Assembly (NCBI RefSeq): GCF_001070855.1
Contig: NZ_JVLH01000013.1
Coordinates: 62,001 to 126,000 of the forward strand
Direction: 5' to 3'
DNA length: 64,000 nt
Origin: Trueperella pyogenes
GTDB taxonomy: Bacteria; Actinomycetota; Actinomycetes; Actinomycetales; Actinomycetaceae
Part shown: positions 37,039-46,687 of the stretch, in pieces
Layout: every line of letters starts with the position of its first letter
Numbering within the stretch: the stretch's first letter is position 1
Position numbers and translations under genes: made by a program
The notes under the pieces: model-generated
Database searches by the model: none
Seen by the model: only the letters and a program-made list of their open reading frames with translations
Told to the model about the DNA's origin: nothing

Positions 37039-38487
37039 CTAAGCGTCGCTACGCGATCCACCGATTGCGTAGTCAACCTCATCTCCCAAGCGGTGGACGC
37101 GCAGGAGATTGGAGGAACCGGGGGTCCCCGGCGGCATACCAGCGACGATCACCATTTCATCGCCGACCTCTGCAAGACGTGCAGATTGGGCGACCTGATC
37201 TACCTGCCACACCATATCGTCTGTGTGCGTTACCTCGGGGACACGGTAGGCATGAATACCCCAAGACAAAGCCAGCTGACGGCGGGTGGACTCCAATGGA
37301 GTAAAGGCAAGCATCGGGATAGGTGTACGCAAGCGAGAAAGCAGGCGAGCGGAGGTTCCCGATTGGGTGAAAGTCACAAGATAACGAGCATCGAGCTTCT
37401 CAGCAATGATCGCGGCGGCACCGCAGATTGCTGACGCGCGATCAAGCTCGATAGGCGTCATTGGCGCAATGCGCTCTCCACCATTTTCTTCTGTTGACTC
37501 GATAATACGGGCCATGGTTCGTACTGCTTCGATCGGATATGCACCAACCGAGGTTTCGCCAGACAACATAACCGCGTCGGCACCGTCAAGAATCGCGTTT
37601 GCACAGTCAGAGGCTTCTGCACGAGTCGGTCGAGGATTCTTAATCATCGAGTCCATAACCTGCGTCGCGACGATCACAGGCTTAGCGGCACGACGTGCCA
37701 GCTCAATTGCGCGCTTCTGAACAAGCGGAACGTCCTCAAGAGGCATTTCCACACCGAGGTCGCCACGCGCGACCATAATTCCGTCAAAAGCGTCGACGAT
37801 CTCAGAAAGAGCTTCCACGGCCTGAGGCTTTTCGATCTTTGCGATGACCGGAAGGCGCTTCCCGCATTCATCCATAATTGCATGAACGGAATCGATATCG
37901 GACGCAGACCGAACAAAGGACAAAGCAATGAAGTCCGCGTCAATCTTGATACCCCAACGCAGGTCTTCCTCATCCTTCGCACTCATCGCGGGAACCGAAA
38001 CGGCAACACCAGGCAGATTCAAACCCTTGTGGTCAGAAACATAACCGGGAACCTCCACGCGAGTAACGACATCGGTATCAGTCACCTCGACAACTCGGAC
38101 TGCAACGTTACCGTCGTCAATCAGCAGACGATCACCGGGAGCACAGTCACCAGGAAGTCCCTTAAAGGTCGTCCCAACGAGTTCTTTGGTTCCTGGAACA
38201 TCGCGAGTGGTGATGGTGAAAGTATCACCAATTTCGAGATACTGCGGTCCCTCTTCAAAAGTTTCAAGGCGAATCTTCGGACCTTGAAGGTCGACAAGAA
38301 CGGCGACGCCTCGGCCTGAGTTCTGTGCAGCTCGACGAACGCGCTCGACGACTTCCTCATGCTCTTCGGCTGTACCATGGGAACGGTTAATACGGGCGAC
38401 ATCCATGCCGGCATCAACCAGAGCCTGGATCTGTTCAGCAGAGGCTGTCGCGGGTCCAATAGTGCATACAATCTTTGCTCGACGCAT
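37039..38487 (-). CDS. pyk: Pyruvate kinase
   Basis: Transfers phosphate from phosphoenolpyruvate to ADP, the last step of glycolysis. The 482 residues begin RRAKIVCTIGPA and show the active-site blocks VARINRSHG (about 29-37), IDADFIALSFVRSA, the catalytic-lysine motif PVIAKIEKPQAVE, the metal-binding ARGDLGVEMP and the TQVMDSM region. Most pyruvate kinases have NFSHG where this one has NRSHG; I recall the same Arg in bifidobacterial enzymes, so it is likely lineage-specific. AGGA lies seven bases before the ATG. It ends the alaS-to-pyk run, nine bases after lgt. Confidence 0.97.
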   Translation of the reverse strand: MRRAKIVCTIGPATASAEQIQALVDAGMDVARINRSHGTAEEHEEVVERVRRAAQNSGRGVAVLVDLQGPKIRLETFEEGPQYLEIGDTFTITTRDVPGTKELVGTTFKGLPGDCAPGDRLLIDDGNVAVRVVEVTDTDVVTRVEVPGYVSDHKGLNLPGVAVSVPAMSAKDEEDLRWGIKIDADFIALSFVRSASDIDSVHAIMDECGKRLPVIAKIEKPQAVEALSEIVDAFDGIMVARGDLGVEMPLEDVPLVQKRAIELARRAAKPVIVATQVMDSMIKNPRPTRAEASDCANAILDGADAVMLSGETSVGAYPIEAVRTMARIIESTEENGGERIAPMTPIELDRASAICGAAAIIAEKLDARYLVTFTQSGTSARLLSRLRTPIPMLAFTPLESTRRQLALSWGIHAYRVPEVTHTDDMVWQVDQVAQSARLAEVGDEMVIVAGMPPGTPGSSNLLRVHRLGDEVDYAIGGSRSDA

Positions 38488-38496
38488 GTTTCTATC

Positions 38497-39444
38497 CTAA
38501 CGTGCCTCGGTCTCTTCGACAGGGCGACTTTCCGGTGACATAGGACTATCGCCCTTATCTCCATCGGCCTTCTGAGTAGTGGAATCTTCATCCTGGTTAT
38601 CAGCTGGATTGGAAGTCGTGGCCAGTTCAGCAGGCTCAACTCGAGTGGAAGCAGAGCGTCGACCAGCGATAATAAAACTCACCAAGCCCAGCAGGAAGAC
38701 AACGATTGAAGTCCATACGTTGATGCGCAGTCCCAAGAAATGATGCGCGTCATCAATGCGCAGCATCTCAATCCACACTCGCCCAAGCGTGTAGACCATG
38801 ATGTACGAAGCAAAAAGCTGGCCCGACTTCACCTTGATGCGACGATCGATCAGCAGAAGAATTGCAACCCCAGCTACATTCCATAGGCATTCATACAGGA
38901 AGGTCGGGTGAAAAAGAGTTCCTGGAGCATAACCCGAGGGAAGATGCGCGTTATCAATACTCAGTCCCCAGGGAAGAGTCGTCGGAGCTCCAAAGAGCTC
39001 TTGATTGAACCAATTCCCCCAGCGTCCAAGCGCCTGTGCAGCCAAAAGGGGAACAGCAAGGGAATCTGCAATCGGGCCCAAGCGCTGGCCTCGGTGACGA
39101 ACAACCAGCCAAGCAGCAAGCGCTCCGCCTGCGACCGCACCCCAAATTCCCAGGCCGCCGTTCCAAATCGCGAAGGCCATGAGCGGCTTTCCACCCTGGC
39201 CGAAATACGCATCTGGCGAAGTGATCACATGATAAACACGAGCACCCAGAATGCCTGCGGGAACTGCCCACAGTGCCACATCATAAAAAAGGTCCGGGTC
39301 TCCCCCGCGTTTCTGGTAACGCCGAGCAGACCAATATACGGAAATGAGAATCGCACAGGCGATGATCAAGCCATAAGCTCGAATTGGAATCGGGCCAAGA
39401 TGCCATACACCGTTACTCGGCGACGGCAAAGCAAGAGCGCGCAT
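38497..39444 (-). CDS. lgt: Prolipoprotein diacylglyceryl transferase
   Basis: Adds diacylglycerol from phosphatidylglycerol to the lipobox cysteine of pre-prolipoproteins in the membrane. The 315 residues have about seven helices, the substrate-binding YGLIIACAILISVYW region and the Lgt signature GRWGNWFNQELFG near residue 145. An essential Arg is in GARVYHV. The last ~60 residues form a charged cytoplasmic tail (STTQKADGDKGDSPMSPESR), longer than in Firmicutes but common in actinobacteria. AGGAA stands eight bases before the ATG. Neighbours trpC and pyk are co-directional. Confidence 0.95.
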   Translation of the reverse strand: MRALALPSPSNGVWHLGPIPIRAYGLIIACAILISVYWSARRYQKRGGDPDLFYDVALWAVPAGILGARVYHVITSPDAYFGQGGKPLMAFAIWNGGLGIWGAVAGGALAAWLVVRHRGQRLGPIADSLAVPLLAAQALGRWGNWFNQELFGAPTTLPWGLSIDNAHLPSGYAPGTLFHPTFLYECLWNVAGVAILLLIDRRIKVKSGQLFASYIMVYTLGRVWIEMLRIDDAHHFLGLRINVWTSIVVFLLGLVSFIIAGRRSASTRVEPAELATTSNPADNQDEDSTTQKADGDKGDSPMSPESRPVEETEAR

Positions 39445-39492
39445 GAAAACTATTCCTCGTGAATAACTACTATTTCTCTCTACCTTAGTAGA

Positions 39493-40365
39493 TTATTCAC
39501 GTCGAGTATCACTCCAGCTTCCATCACTAGCACGATGTGCCTTACGAATCCGCATTCGCCGATCAGAAAGTAGCGATGGATGATGTCCAGCACTCACCAT
39601 TTCAGCTAAAAGTTCTTCGGGATTGTCACTACGCATGAGCGCTTCACCTACAAGAACTGCATCCGCTCCTGCTCTCGCGTATTCGAATACATCTCTAGGG
39701 CCACGGACACCAGATTCCGCAATAGCCAATACTCCACTTGGAACCACATCAATAACTTCATCGATGACGTGACGATCAACGCTTCCTGTCGCGAGATCTC
39801 GGGCGTTAACCCCAATCATGAGTGCTCCTGCTTCAAGTGCTCTCAAGGCATCAAGACGCGAGTGCGTCTCAACGAGGACGCCCATGCCAAGAGACTGAGC
39901 ACGTTCGAGAAGACCATTGAGTGCAGCTTGCGAAAGAAGCTGTGCAATAAGAAGCACGACGTCGGCTCCATTACGGCGCGCTTCGAATAGCTGATACGCA
40001 GACAAGATAATGTCTTTACAGAGAATCGGAGAGGTCGTCGTTGCCTTTACTCGAGCAAGGTCGGAATACTGTCCGTGAAAGTAAGAAGATTCAGTGACGA
40101 CGGAAAGCATAGCCGCTCCCCCACGTTCAAAAGCCTGTGCGAGCGGTGCGGGATCATCGATCGTCGAATACACCCCCCAGGGAGATGCGCGTTTAATCTC
40201 AGCAATCACTGCGGTTGCCCCATCAGAACATAGGAATTCCTCGGGGTGTCGAAGAGGGTCAGGAACGTTCTCGCATTGCCGCTTTAAATCATCCAAGCTG
40301 AGGTGTTCTTCGCGTAAGGCGCGCTGACGCTGTGTGTTTGCGATGACTTCATCAAGTTTGAGCAC
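39493..40365 (-). CDS. trpC: Indole-3-glycerol-phosphate synthase
   Basis: Closes the indole ring in tryptophan synthesis. A 290-residue TIM barrel with the family motifs AEIKRASPWG (catalytic Lys), LSVVTESSYFHG, ILCKDIILSAYQ, GVNARDL and AIAESGVRGPRDV. A phosphate-binding VLVGEALMRSDNP closes the barrel. The start is the GTG at 40365: AAGGAGG is five bases upstream, while the outer GTG two codons earlier overlaps that Shine-Dalgarno. The other trp genes are not in the window. An isolated trpC beside lgt is seen in several actinobacteria. Confidence 0.95.
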   Translation of the reverse strand: MLKLDEVIANTQRQRALREEHLSLDDLKRQCENVPDPLRHPEEFLCSDGATAVIAEIKRASPWGVYSTIDDPAPLAQAFERGGAAMLSVVTESSYFHGQYSDLARVKATTTSPILCKDIILSAYQLFEARRNGADVVLLIAQLLSQAALNGLLERAQSLGMGVLVETHSRLDALRALEAGALMIGVNARDLATGSVDRHVIDEVIDVVPSGVLAIAESGVRGPRDVFEYARAGADAVLVGEALMRSDNPEELLAEMVSAGHHPSLLSDRRMRIRKAHRASDGSWSDTRRE

Positions 40366-40439
40366 CGCCACCTCCTTGTGTGAACTCTCAATCTGATGCT
40401 AGTCCTCATTGGGAAAAAGAGGTAATCACACCCTTCTAG

Positions 40440-41186
40440 CTAAATGCCAAAATGAAGCAACAGTGAAAGATCGGTGGAAACATCACGCCACAGAAGGAAG
40501 CTCAAGAGAGTGGAGCCGATCATCCAGGGGCCAAACGCAATCCGAGAACGGGTACCTGCTTGGCCGCTCACGATTTTCCACAGCGCTGCGCAGGCAGCTG
40601 AGACAATCGAGACCAAGAGCCCGAAAAGCGCGGCATGCCAACCAAGAAGCCCAAGCAGTGAGCCAAGGATTGGCGCAAGCCTAAGATCTCCCCTACCAAA
40701 ACCACCTTTGGGAAGTGTGCCCAGCCATAAAGGCAGTGTCCAAATTAACGTCCCAAAAACTACCTGCGCAACAAGTAGATAAGGCTGCGGATGAAAGTAG
40801 ATAGTCACTCCGATGCCGCACAATACACCACAGGCAAGCGCAAGAACGTACGGAGTGGGAATTCTATGCGTGCGCGCATCAATATAACCAAGCAGGGTGC
40901 CCATCATCGTCAGTGACACTACAGCGGGCGATGCGGGTCGCGCCTGAGCTCCTACAAGCACGACTGCTCCCACAAGCACAGCTGCCCACACAACACCATT
41001 TCGTTTGAGCGGAGTAAGCGATGCCTCGACGAAGTAGCGGCGCTGGATCGCCCAGCCAGACACACTGAGCCACACAGCATACGTGATCCAGACAATGACA
41101 GAAAGAAATAAGTTCCACTCTGCCGCACCTAAGGACTTATCCGAAATCCTTGACAAGACAGGAAAAAGTAGCGGGAGCGTACTCAT
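40440..41186 (-). CDS. Prepilin peptidase, A24 family (single-domain)
   Basis: A 248-residue membrane protein with seven or eight helices. The two catalytic aspartates of type IV prepilin peptidases are present: GYIDARTHRIP (about 98-108) and the GxGD motif in GGFGRGDLRLAPILGSLLG (about 168-186). The methylase-type N-terminal cysteine domain of PilD is absent, as in TadV-like enzymes. It should cleave class III signal peptides of Flp/Tad or competence pilins, but no pilin or secretion-ATPase genes are in this window. Translation is probably coupled to aroE, whose stop is two bases upstream; GGGAAG sits eight bases before the ATG. Confidence 0.88.
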   Translation of the reverse strand: MSTLPLLFPVLSRISDKSLGAAEWNLFLSVIVWITYAVWLSVSGWAIQRRYFVEASLTPLKRNGVVWAAVLVGAVVLVGAQARPASPAVVSLTMMGTLLGYIDARTHRIPTPYVLALACGVLCGIGVTIYFHPQPYLLVAQVVFGTLIWTLPLWLGTLPKGGFGRGDLRLAPILGSLLGLLGWHAALFGLLVSIVSAACAALWKIVSGQAGTRSRIAFGPWMIGSTLLSFLLWRDVSTDLSLLLHFGI

Positions 41187-41188
41187 AC

Positions 41189-42037
41189 TTAGTTCTTCCC
41201 AAGTAAGTCAAAGACAGCAGATATCGCGTGATCGTCAGCATCTAAACCCGTCATCAGCTTAAATTGCATCAGTGCTTGATACACAAGCATGTCTACCCCG
41301 AAGGCAACGGGTATTGACCTTTCTTGACACATTGCGATAGCGGGAGTAACTCGCGGCGCATAGCTCACATCGAGGAAACTCGATTTTTCTGGCATTGATG
41401 CGAGCTGCGATACATGTGCATCAAGAGCCCCCGAAGGCAGTGTCGAAACGACGACATCCGCGCTTGAACAACAACTTGAAAGCTCGTCGCGCTGCATTAA
41501 ATCATGACCATGGTAGTTAACGCCAAGATTGAGAGCAGCCCGGTGAAAATCAACAGGAACTTTCCCATTATGGAAGGCGCGAGCTACAACATGTACCTCT
41601 GTAAAACCCAATGAGACAACAGCGGCAAGTGCCGATGCTGCCGTTGCTCCCGAACCGATAATGACCGCTCTTCCGCGGCTGTCTAGGCCCGAGTGACTTC
41701 TACTCAGCTCAATCGCCCGACTCATTCCGTAAACATCAGTATTGAAGCCGGTCTTTAAGCTTCCAGTGGGGATAAGGGTATTGACCGAATTCAATGCTTC
41801 AGCTTGAGGATCGACGACATCAAGAAGTGGGATTACTGCCTTCTTGCACGGCATCGTAATAGAAACACCGACGCATTCATCGTCAATTGAAGAGATCCAC
41901 TGAGGCAAGGAGTCTGCGGTGACTTCACGCTTCAGATAGGTCCATCCACTCAGTCCTGCGCAATCCCACAAGCAGCGATGGATAAGCGGAGACAACGAGT
42001 GCTCAATGGGTGATCCAATGACACACGCCCAAGGCAT
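41189..42037 (-). CDS. aroE: Shikimate dehydrogenase
   Basis: NADPH-dependent reduction of 3-dehydroshikimate in the aromatic amino-acid pathway. The 282 residues start MPWACVIGSPIEHSLSP with the shikimate-binding SLSP serines. The catalytic Lys lies in ITMPCKKA, Asp in GFNTDVYG, and the nucleotide-binding IGSGATAASAL follows. The usual basic NADPH-selectivity motif is replaced by VVARAF. The start is the ATG at 42037, which overlaps the mltG stop (TGATG) and has AGGGGA seven bases upstream. The outer frame would run 27 bases into mltG. Confidence 0.93.
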   Translation of the reverse strand: MPWACVIGSPIEHSLSPLIHRCLWDCAGLSGWTYLKREVTADSLPQWISSIDDECVGVSITMPCKKAVIPLLDVVDPQAEALNSVNTLIPTGSLKTGFNTDVYGMSRAIELSRSHSGLDSRGRAVIIGSGATAASALAAVVSLGFTEVHVVARAFHNGKVPVDFHRAALNLGVNYHGHDLMQRDELSSCCSSADVVVSTLPSGALDAHVSQLASMPEKSSFLDVSYAPRVTPAIAMCQERSIPVAFGVDMLVYQALMQFKLMTGLDADDHAISAVFDLLGKN

Positions 42038-43446
42038 CAGCACTTCCCCTGATGGGTTGAACAATATTCCTCAAGACGCTTCGTATTCTGGGTTTGCTCA
42101 TCATGGGTTGCGGCAAAGAGAGTTTCGCCAGAGTCCAGATCAACAGTCACGAAGTACAGCCAATTCCCCTCGGCGGGGTGAATTGCCGCATTAATGGCTT
42201 CACTAGACGGCTGAGAAATAGGTGATGGGGGAAGCCCCGGATTTCGATAAGTGTTATATGGATTATCAGCTGCGAGGTCCTCAGCAGTGGGAATACCGCC
42301 GGTTTTTCCAACTCCATAAAGAACAGTCGAATCCATTTGCAATAGCCCGCGGGTCTCGCCATTCGTATCGGCTAGACGGTTGTCAATAACCCGCGACACC
42401 ATCGGCAGGTATTCAGGATTTCGAACCTCACGCTCAAGAATCGATGCCTTTGTAAGGACCTTCTCCCGATCTGCCGCAGACACACCGAGGTCGTCAAGCT
42501 GCTTCTTAGTTGCAGCCACCATTTGAGTAATTAATGACTCAGCGGTTTCGCCCTCTGCGAGCTCATAGGACCCGGGTGCCAGCCATCCTTCAACATTTCC
42601 ATTTGCTTCAGCGGGCAAACCAATAGTTGTTGCATCCGCCATTGCAGTTTTTACCTGGTCAAGTGGAATATCGGTCACTAAGGCAATCTGTTCTGCGACC
42701 TGTTCCTTTGTCTGTCCGGGTGTAACAGTCACCGTATTATCCATGCGATTCGCATCATCAAGGAGCGCGGCAATTGCACCCGATGCGCTCATCTCTTTCT
42801 TCAAGGTGTAGCTACCTGGACGAATACCGACAGCGGCCTTATTGGCCTCAAAGGCGCGAATAAAAGCTGATAGCGACTTAACCACACCGGCATCGACAAG
42901 TCGTTGTCCAATCTGCTGGCCCGATTCACCGTCATAAATGGTGACGACAACTTGGCCATTTCCTGGACCCGGGAAATCATCAGCTGCCGTACTTGACGAA
43001 GAGGAACCTCGAAGCTGTGTGTAAGCAAGATAAATTCCACCAGCACAGAGCGTGAGAGTCAGAAGAAGAACGATGAATGTACGAATTGAACGACGACGCC
43101 TGCGTTTGCGAACCGCCCGCCGTTCTTGCGCAAGACGCCTGCTCCGCATTCCAGTCGTCTCGGACGCTGGCTCTTCATGCGCTACACGTCGAGTACGACG
43201 TGTTGGAAGGCCGGCGGGCACTTCCGTTCCTGAAGCAGGAGTCTCTTGGGTACCCGGACGAAGAATCTGATCAAAGTCAGTTTCCTTCGCACGTGAGCTA
43301 GCAAAGGATCGAGATGCCTCAATGCTTACGCTAGGCTGGGTTTCCTCAACATGAACCTGCGATTCGGGAGGCGCAGATTCTTGCGCGCGACGTTGGTGAA
43401 TGCTCGCTCGCTTGGGGAAAGGATATCCGGGCGTATTGTCGCTCAT
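42037..43446 (-). CDS. mltG: Endolytic murein transglycosylase MltG
   Basis: Cuts nascent glycan strands and ends their polymerisation at the membrane. The ~469-residue protein has a long cytoplasmic N-terminal segment (to about 120, rich in Arg, Pro and Glu, with RTRRVAHEE and RKRRRRRSIR). One membrane helix follows (FIVLLLTLTLCAGGIYLAYT), then a LysM-like subdomain and the catalytic YceG domain with Glu338 in SILEREV and the conserved NTYRNPGLPPSPI. The extended cytoplasmic tail is typical of actinobacteria. The ATG overlaps the ruvX stop as TGATG, with GAAGGA five bases before it. Confidence 0.94.
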   Translation of the reverse strand: MSDNTPGYPFPKRASIHQRRAQESAPPESQVHVEETQPSVSIEASRSFASSRAKETDFDQILRPGTQETPASGTEVPAGLPTRRTRRVAHEEPASETTGMRSRRLAQERRAVRKRRRRRSIRTFIVLLLTLTLCAGGIYLAYTQLRGSSSSSTAADDFPGPGNGQVVVTIYDGESGQQIGQRLVDAGVVKSLSAFIRAFEANKAAVGIRPGSYTLKKEMSASGAIAALLDDANRMDNTVTVTPGQTKEQVAEQIALVTDIPLDQVKTAMADATTIGLPAEANGNVEGWLAPGSYELAEGETAESLITQMVAATKKQLDDLGVSAADREKVLTKASILEREVRNPEYLPMVSRVIDNRLADTNGETRGLLQMDSTVLYGVGKTGGIPTAEDLAADNPYNTYRNPGLPPSPISQPSSEAINAAIHPAEGNWLYFVTVDLDSGETLFAATHDEQTQNTKRLEEYCSTHQGKC

Positions 43447-43916
43447 CACTGTCCTTCCTCAAGGACAAGTTCCTTTCCAGGAGCTCGTCCGCTCATTCGT
43501 TCCATTTCCAAAGCTGTTTCCAGAATAATAGACGCAGCCACTTGGTCAATCATCTGACGATGTTCACGCCGTTCAACTCCGGCTTGGAGAAGACGCTCAT
43601 GCCCTTCGTGCGAGCTTAGGCGTTCGTCGACTAAGCACACACGACACTCAGGTAAAACCATCTTAAGCTTTCGAGCGTAGCGACGTGCGCCCTTTGCCGA
43701 AATTCCCTCGCCACCGCGCATATGTCTTGGTAAGCCAACAATTATTTCAATGACCTCAAGCTCATTGGCATAGCGAACAATCTCGTTAATTTCCGAGGCG
43801 TCGTCTTGGCGTGTCAGTGTTTCGAGGGGAAGAGCCAGGATGCCCCCCGCGTCACTACGCGCGAGGCCGACCCTGACCGTCCCAACATCAACAGCCAGAC
43901 GAACTCCCGGCCGCAT
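43446..43916 (-). CDS. ruvX: YqgF/RuvX family nuclease-like protein
   Basis: 156 residues with an RNase H-like fold: the N-terminal AVDVGTVRVGLARSD strand with its catalytic-type Asp, IIVGLPRHMRG, and the VDERLSSHEGHERL segment near 105. The family is described as a putative Holliday-junction resolvase or 16S rRNA-processing factor and is near-universal in bacteria. The ATG overlaps the alaS stop (TGATG), and the gene in turn overlaps mltG the same way. A GTG one codon earlier is equally open. Confidence 0.93.
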   Translation of the reverse strand: MRPGVRLAVDVGTVRVGLARSDAGGILALPLETLTRQDDASEINEIVRYANELEVIEIIVGLPRHMRGGEGISAKGARRYARKLKMVLPECRVCLVDERLSSHEGHERLLQAGVERREHRQMIDQVAASIILETALEMERMSGRAPGKELVLEEGQ

Positions 43917-46624
43917 CACAGCTCTTTAATCTGCTCGTTCACATCCGCCAATGCGTCGTCAATTGCAGCGGGGTTTGACCCACCACCCTGAGCAAGGTCA
44001 TCACGACCGCCGCCGCCACCGCCGAGAATCTTTGCCGCGCGACGAACAAACTGTCCCGCGCGTGCGCTGTGCTGACGCGCTAGATCGTTCGTTGCCACAG
44101 TGACCATGGGCTTCCCGTTAATAATTGCCGCAAGAGCAACCAAAACTGGACCATCGTTACCCAGACGTTCACGCACATCGGTTGCCATTGCACGGAGCTC
44201 ATCTGCCGTGCCAAGAGCACCAACGGGCGCAACAACCGCGGTGAATTTACCGATCTTACGGGCATTCTGGGCAAGAAGAGCGGCTTCGGCTAGAGCCTGT
44301 TGCTCGCGAATCTTCTGAAGTTCCTTCTCCGCATCACGAAGACGAGTCATGACAGACTCAAGTCGTGTCGTGAGCTCATCTGGGCGACCACCCAACATTG
44401 AGGTCAGTTGCGAAACTAAAGCGTGTTCCTTCGCTTGGAAGGAATAGGCCCCATCACCAACAAGCGCATCGATTCGGCGAACACCCGAACCAATGGATCC
44501 TTCACCCAAAACGGTAATACGTCCAAGGTGACCAGTGGACGGAACGTGGGTACCACCGCAAAGCTCACGATCGAAGTTGTCACCGATGGTCACAACACGG
44601 ACCTCAGAACCGTATTTCTCACCAAAGAGCGCGATCGCGCCCGAGCGCTTGGCCTCGTCGAGAGACATGACCTCAGTGGTGACAGGCAGATTTTCTGCAA
44701 GCTTTTCGTTGACAAGCCTTTCGATGTCGTTCAGCTGTCCTTCGCCAAGGGAACTTGAGTTCGTGAAATCAAAGCGCAGACGTGAAGGCGAGTTTTCGCT
44801 ACCTGCTTGTTCTGCATCTTTGTTAACAATGCGTCGCAGTCCTGCGTAAACCATGTGCGTTGCAGTGTGAGCGCGGGCGATAGCGAGTCGACGTTCAGTG
44901 TCAATCTGCGCGAAGGCCTTCTCCCCCAGCGTCGCAGTCCCTTCAGTCAGGGTGCCACGATGCACGGAAAGACCGCGCACAGGAGCCTGCACGTCATGAA
45001 CTTCGATAACACCGCCATCAGCAAGTCGAATAGTGCCATGATCAGCGAGCTGACCACCCATCTCTGCATAGAAGGGAGTCCGGTCCAGGATGATTTCAAC
45101 TTCAGCGGGCGCACTAACCGCAGGTGTTGGGACACCATCAACTAGCAGGCCCGCCACTTGAGCGTCCGAGGCGCTGTCTGTGTAGCCAACAAAAGTTGAA
45201 CCGCCGCCGAGTTCCTTTTCGATATCGTGGAAAATACGAACGTCAGTGTGGCCAGTCTTCTTCGCACGAGCATCGGCACGTGCGCGTTCCTTCTGTTCCT
45301 CCATAAGCGCACGGAAAGCAGCCTCGTCAACGTGGACGCCCTGTTCCGATGCCATCTCCAGAGTCAGATCGATCGGGAAGCCATAGGTATCGTGGAGCGA
45401 AAATGCTGCTTCGCCAGAAATCATCGGAGCACCCGGAGCGGCCTTTGCCTTCTCAACTGCGGCATCAAGAATGGTGGTACCTGCAGTAAGAGTTCGGCGG
45501 AAGGCGTCTTCTTCCGCATATGCCACTTCAGAAATTGTTCCCCAATTCTCTTCGAGTTCAGGGTAGGAAGCCTTCATTGCATCCTTCGAAGCGGTCAGCA
45601 GGGTCGGCATCGTAGCCGTATCAACACCAAGCAAACGCATCGAACGAACAGCACGTCGAATGAGGCGGCGAAGCACATAGCCGCGGCCGTCATTTCCAGG
45701 CCGGACGCCATCACCAATCAACATCAGCGAAGAGCGTACGTGATCGGCAACCACGCGAAGACGAACGTCATCGTCGTAGGCAGAACCGGCCTCGGGTCCA
45801 GCACTGCCAAGACCGTAATGCTTACCGCTCATTTCCTCAGCGGCAGCAATAACGGGATAAACCTCGTCAATTTCGTACATATTCGGCTTGTCTTGCAAGA
45901 CGAAAGCCAGGCGTTCCAAACCTGCACCGGTATCGATCGCTTTCTGGTCAAGCTCACCCAGCAGCGGGTAATCCTTACCGCTTCCCTCGCCGCGCATGTA
46001 CTGGTCAAAAACCAGATTCCACAGCTCAAGATAGCGGTCACCGCCCGGGTCAACATTGCCCCCCACAGCCTCGGGACCGTAGGCAGGACCACGATCGTAG
46101 TGCCACTCGCAGCAGGGACCTGCAGGACCGGGCTGACCGGTATCCCAAAAGTTCTCTTCCCGGGGCAGACGCACAATGTGACGAGGATCCATTCCGACCT
46201 GCTTAGTCAGAACATCGAATGCCTCATCGTCCTTCTCCCAAATGGTGACCCACATGCGATCGCCATCGAGGCCATACTTGCCGTCCGATTGCGAACCAGT
46301 AAGCAGATCCCACGCGAAGTGAATAGCACCTTCCTTGAAGTAATCGCCGAAGGAGAAATTACCATTCATCTGGAAGAAAGTACCGTGACGGGTCGTACGA
46401 CCGACGTTGTCGATATCGTTCGTACGAATGCACTTTTGAACGGATGCAGCCCTGGGCCAAGGAGCCGGTTCAACACCGGTGATGTAAGGAATAAAGGGCA
46501 CCATACCAGCGATGGTGAACAAAATAGAAGGCTCAGGAGACACCAAAGAAACAGATGGACGAATCTCGTGTCCTTGTGATGCAAAGTAGTCAAGCCAACG
46601 TTGACGAATTTCAGAAGTGCGCAT
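43916..46624 (-). CDS. alaS: Alanyl-tRNA synthetase
   Basis: Class II synthetase of 902 residues. The catalytic core covers about 1-450 (motif 2 region RTTRHGTFFQMNGNFSFGDYF, GAGLERLAFVLQ). The editing domain has HTATHMVYAGLR and CGGTHVPSTGHLG, where His/Cys residues hold zinc. The C-terminal C-Ala domain has the DHHA1-type glycine cluster ILGGGGGGRDDLAQGG near residue 880. The ATG has GGGG four to five bases upstream. It heads a run of overlapping genes (ruvX, mltG, aroE). The spacer to rpsD carries the rpsD terminator. Confidence 0.98.
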   Translation of the reverse strand: MRTSEIRQRWLDYFASQGHEIRPSVSLVSPEPSILFTIAGMVPFIPYITGVEPAPWPRAASVQKCIRTNDIDNVGRTTRHGTFFQMNGNFSFGDYFKEGAIHFAWDLLTGSQSDGKYGLDGDRMWVTIWEKDDEAFDVLTKQVGMDPRHIVRLPREENFWDTGQPGPAGPCCEWHYDRGPAYGPEAVGGNVDPGGDRYLELWNLVFDQYMRGEGSGKDYPLLGELDQKAIDTGAGLERLAFVLQDKPNMYEIDEVYPVIAAAEEMSGKHYGLGSAGPEAGSAYDDDVRLRVVADHVRSSLMLIGDGVRPGNDGRGYVLRRLIRRAVRSMRLLGVDTATMPTLLTASKDAMKASYPELEENWGTISEVAYAEEDAFRRTLTAGTTILDAAVEKAKAAPGAPMISGEAAFSLHDTYGFPIDLTLEMASEQGVHVDEAAFRALMEEQKERARADARAKKTGHTDVRIFHDIEKELGGGSTFVGYTDSASDAQVAGLLVDGVPTPAVSAPAEVEIILDRTPFYAEMGGQLADHGTIRLADGGVIEVHDVQAPVRGLSVHRGTLTEGTATLGEKAFAQIDTERRLAIARAHTATHMVYAGLRRIVNKDAEQAGSENSPSRLRFDFTNSSSLGEGQLNDIERLVNEKLAENLPVTTEVMSLDEAKRSGAIALFGEKYGSEVRVVTIGDNFDRELCGGTHVPSTGHLGRITVLGEGSIGSGVRRIDALVGDGAYSFQAKEHALVSQLTSMLGGRPDELTTRLESVMTRLRDAEKELQKIREQQALAEAALLAQNARKIGKFTAVVAPVGALGTADELRAMATDVRERLGNDGPVLVALAAIINGKPMVTVATNDLARQHSARAGQFVRRAAKILGGGGGGRDDLAQGGGSNPAAIDDALADVNEQIKEL

Positions 46625-46687
46625 AGTACCCCATAGTAGTGGACATCAATAAGAATCGTGTATTGACAAGACGGCTCGAAAAAGAAC

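Noticed and set aside
37039-38487. NRSHG in pyruvate kinase as a damaging mutation
   Set aside because: All other active-site motifs are intact and, from memory, the same Arg occurs in bifidobacterial enzymes.
45227-46579. 450-codon plus-strand open frame opposite alaS
   Set aside because: Antisense to the conserved catalytic core of alaS, no ribosome site and no domain.
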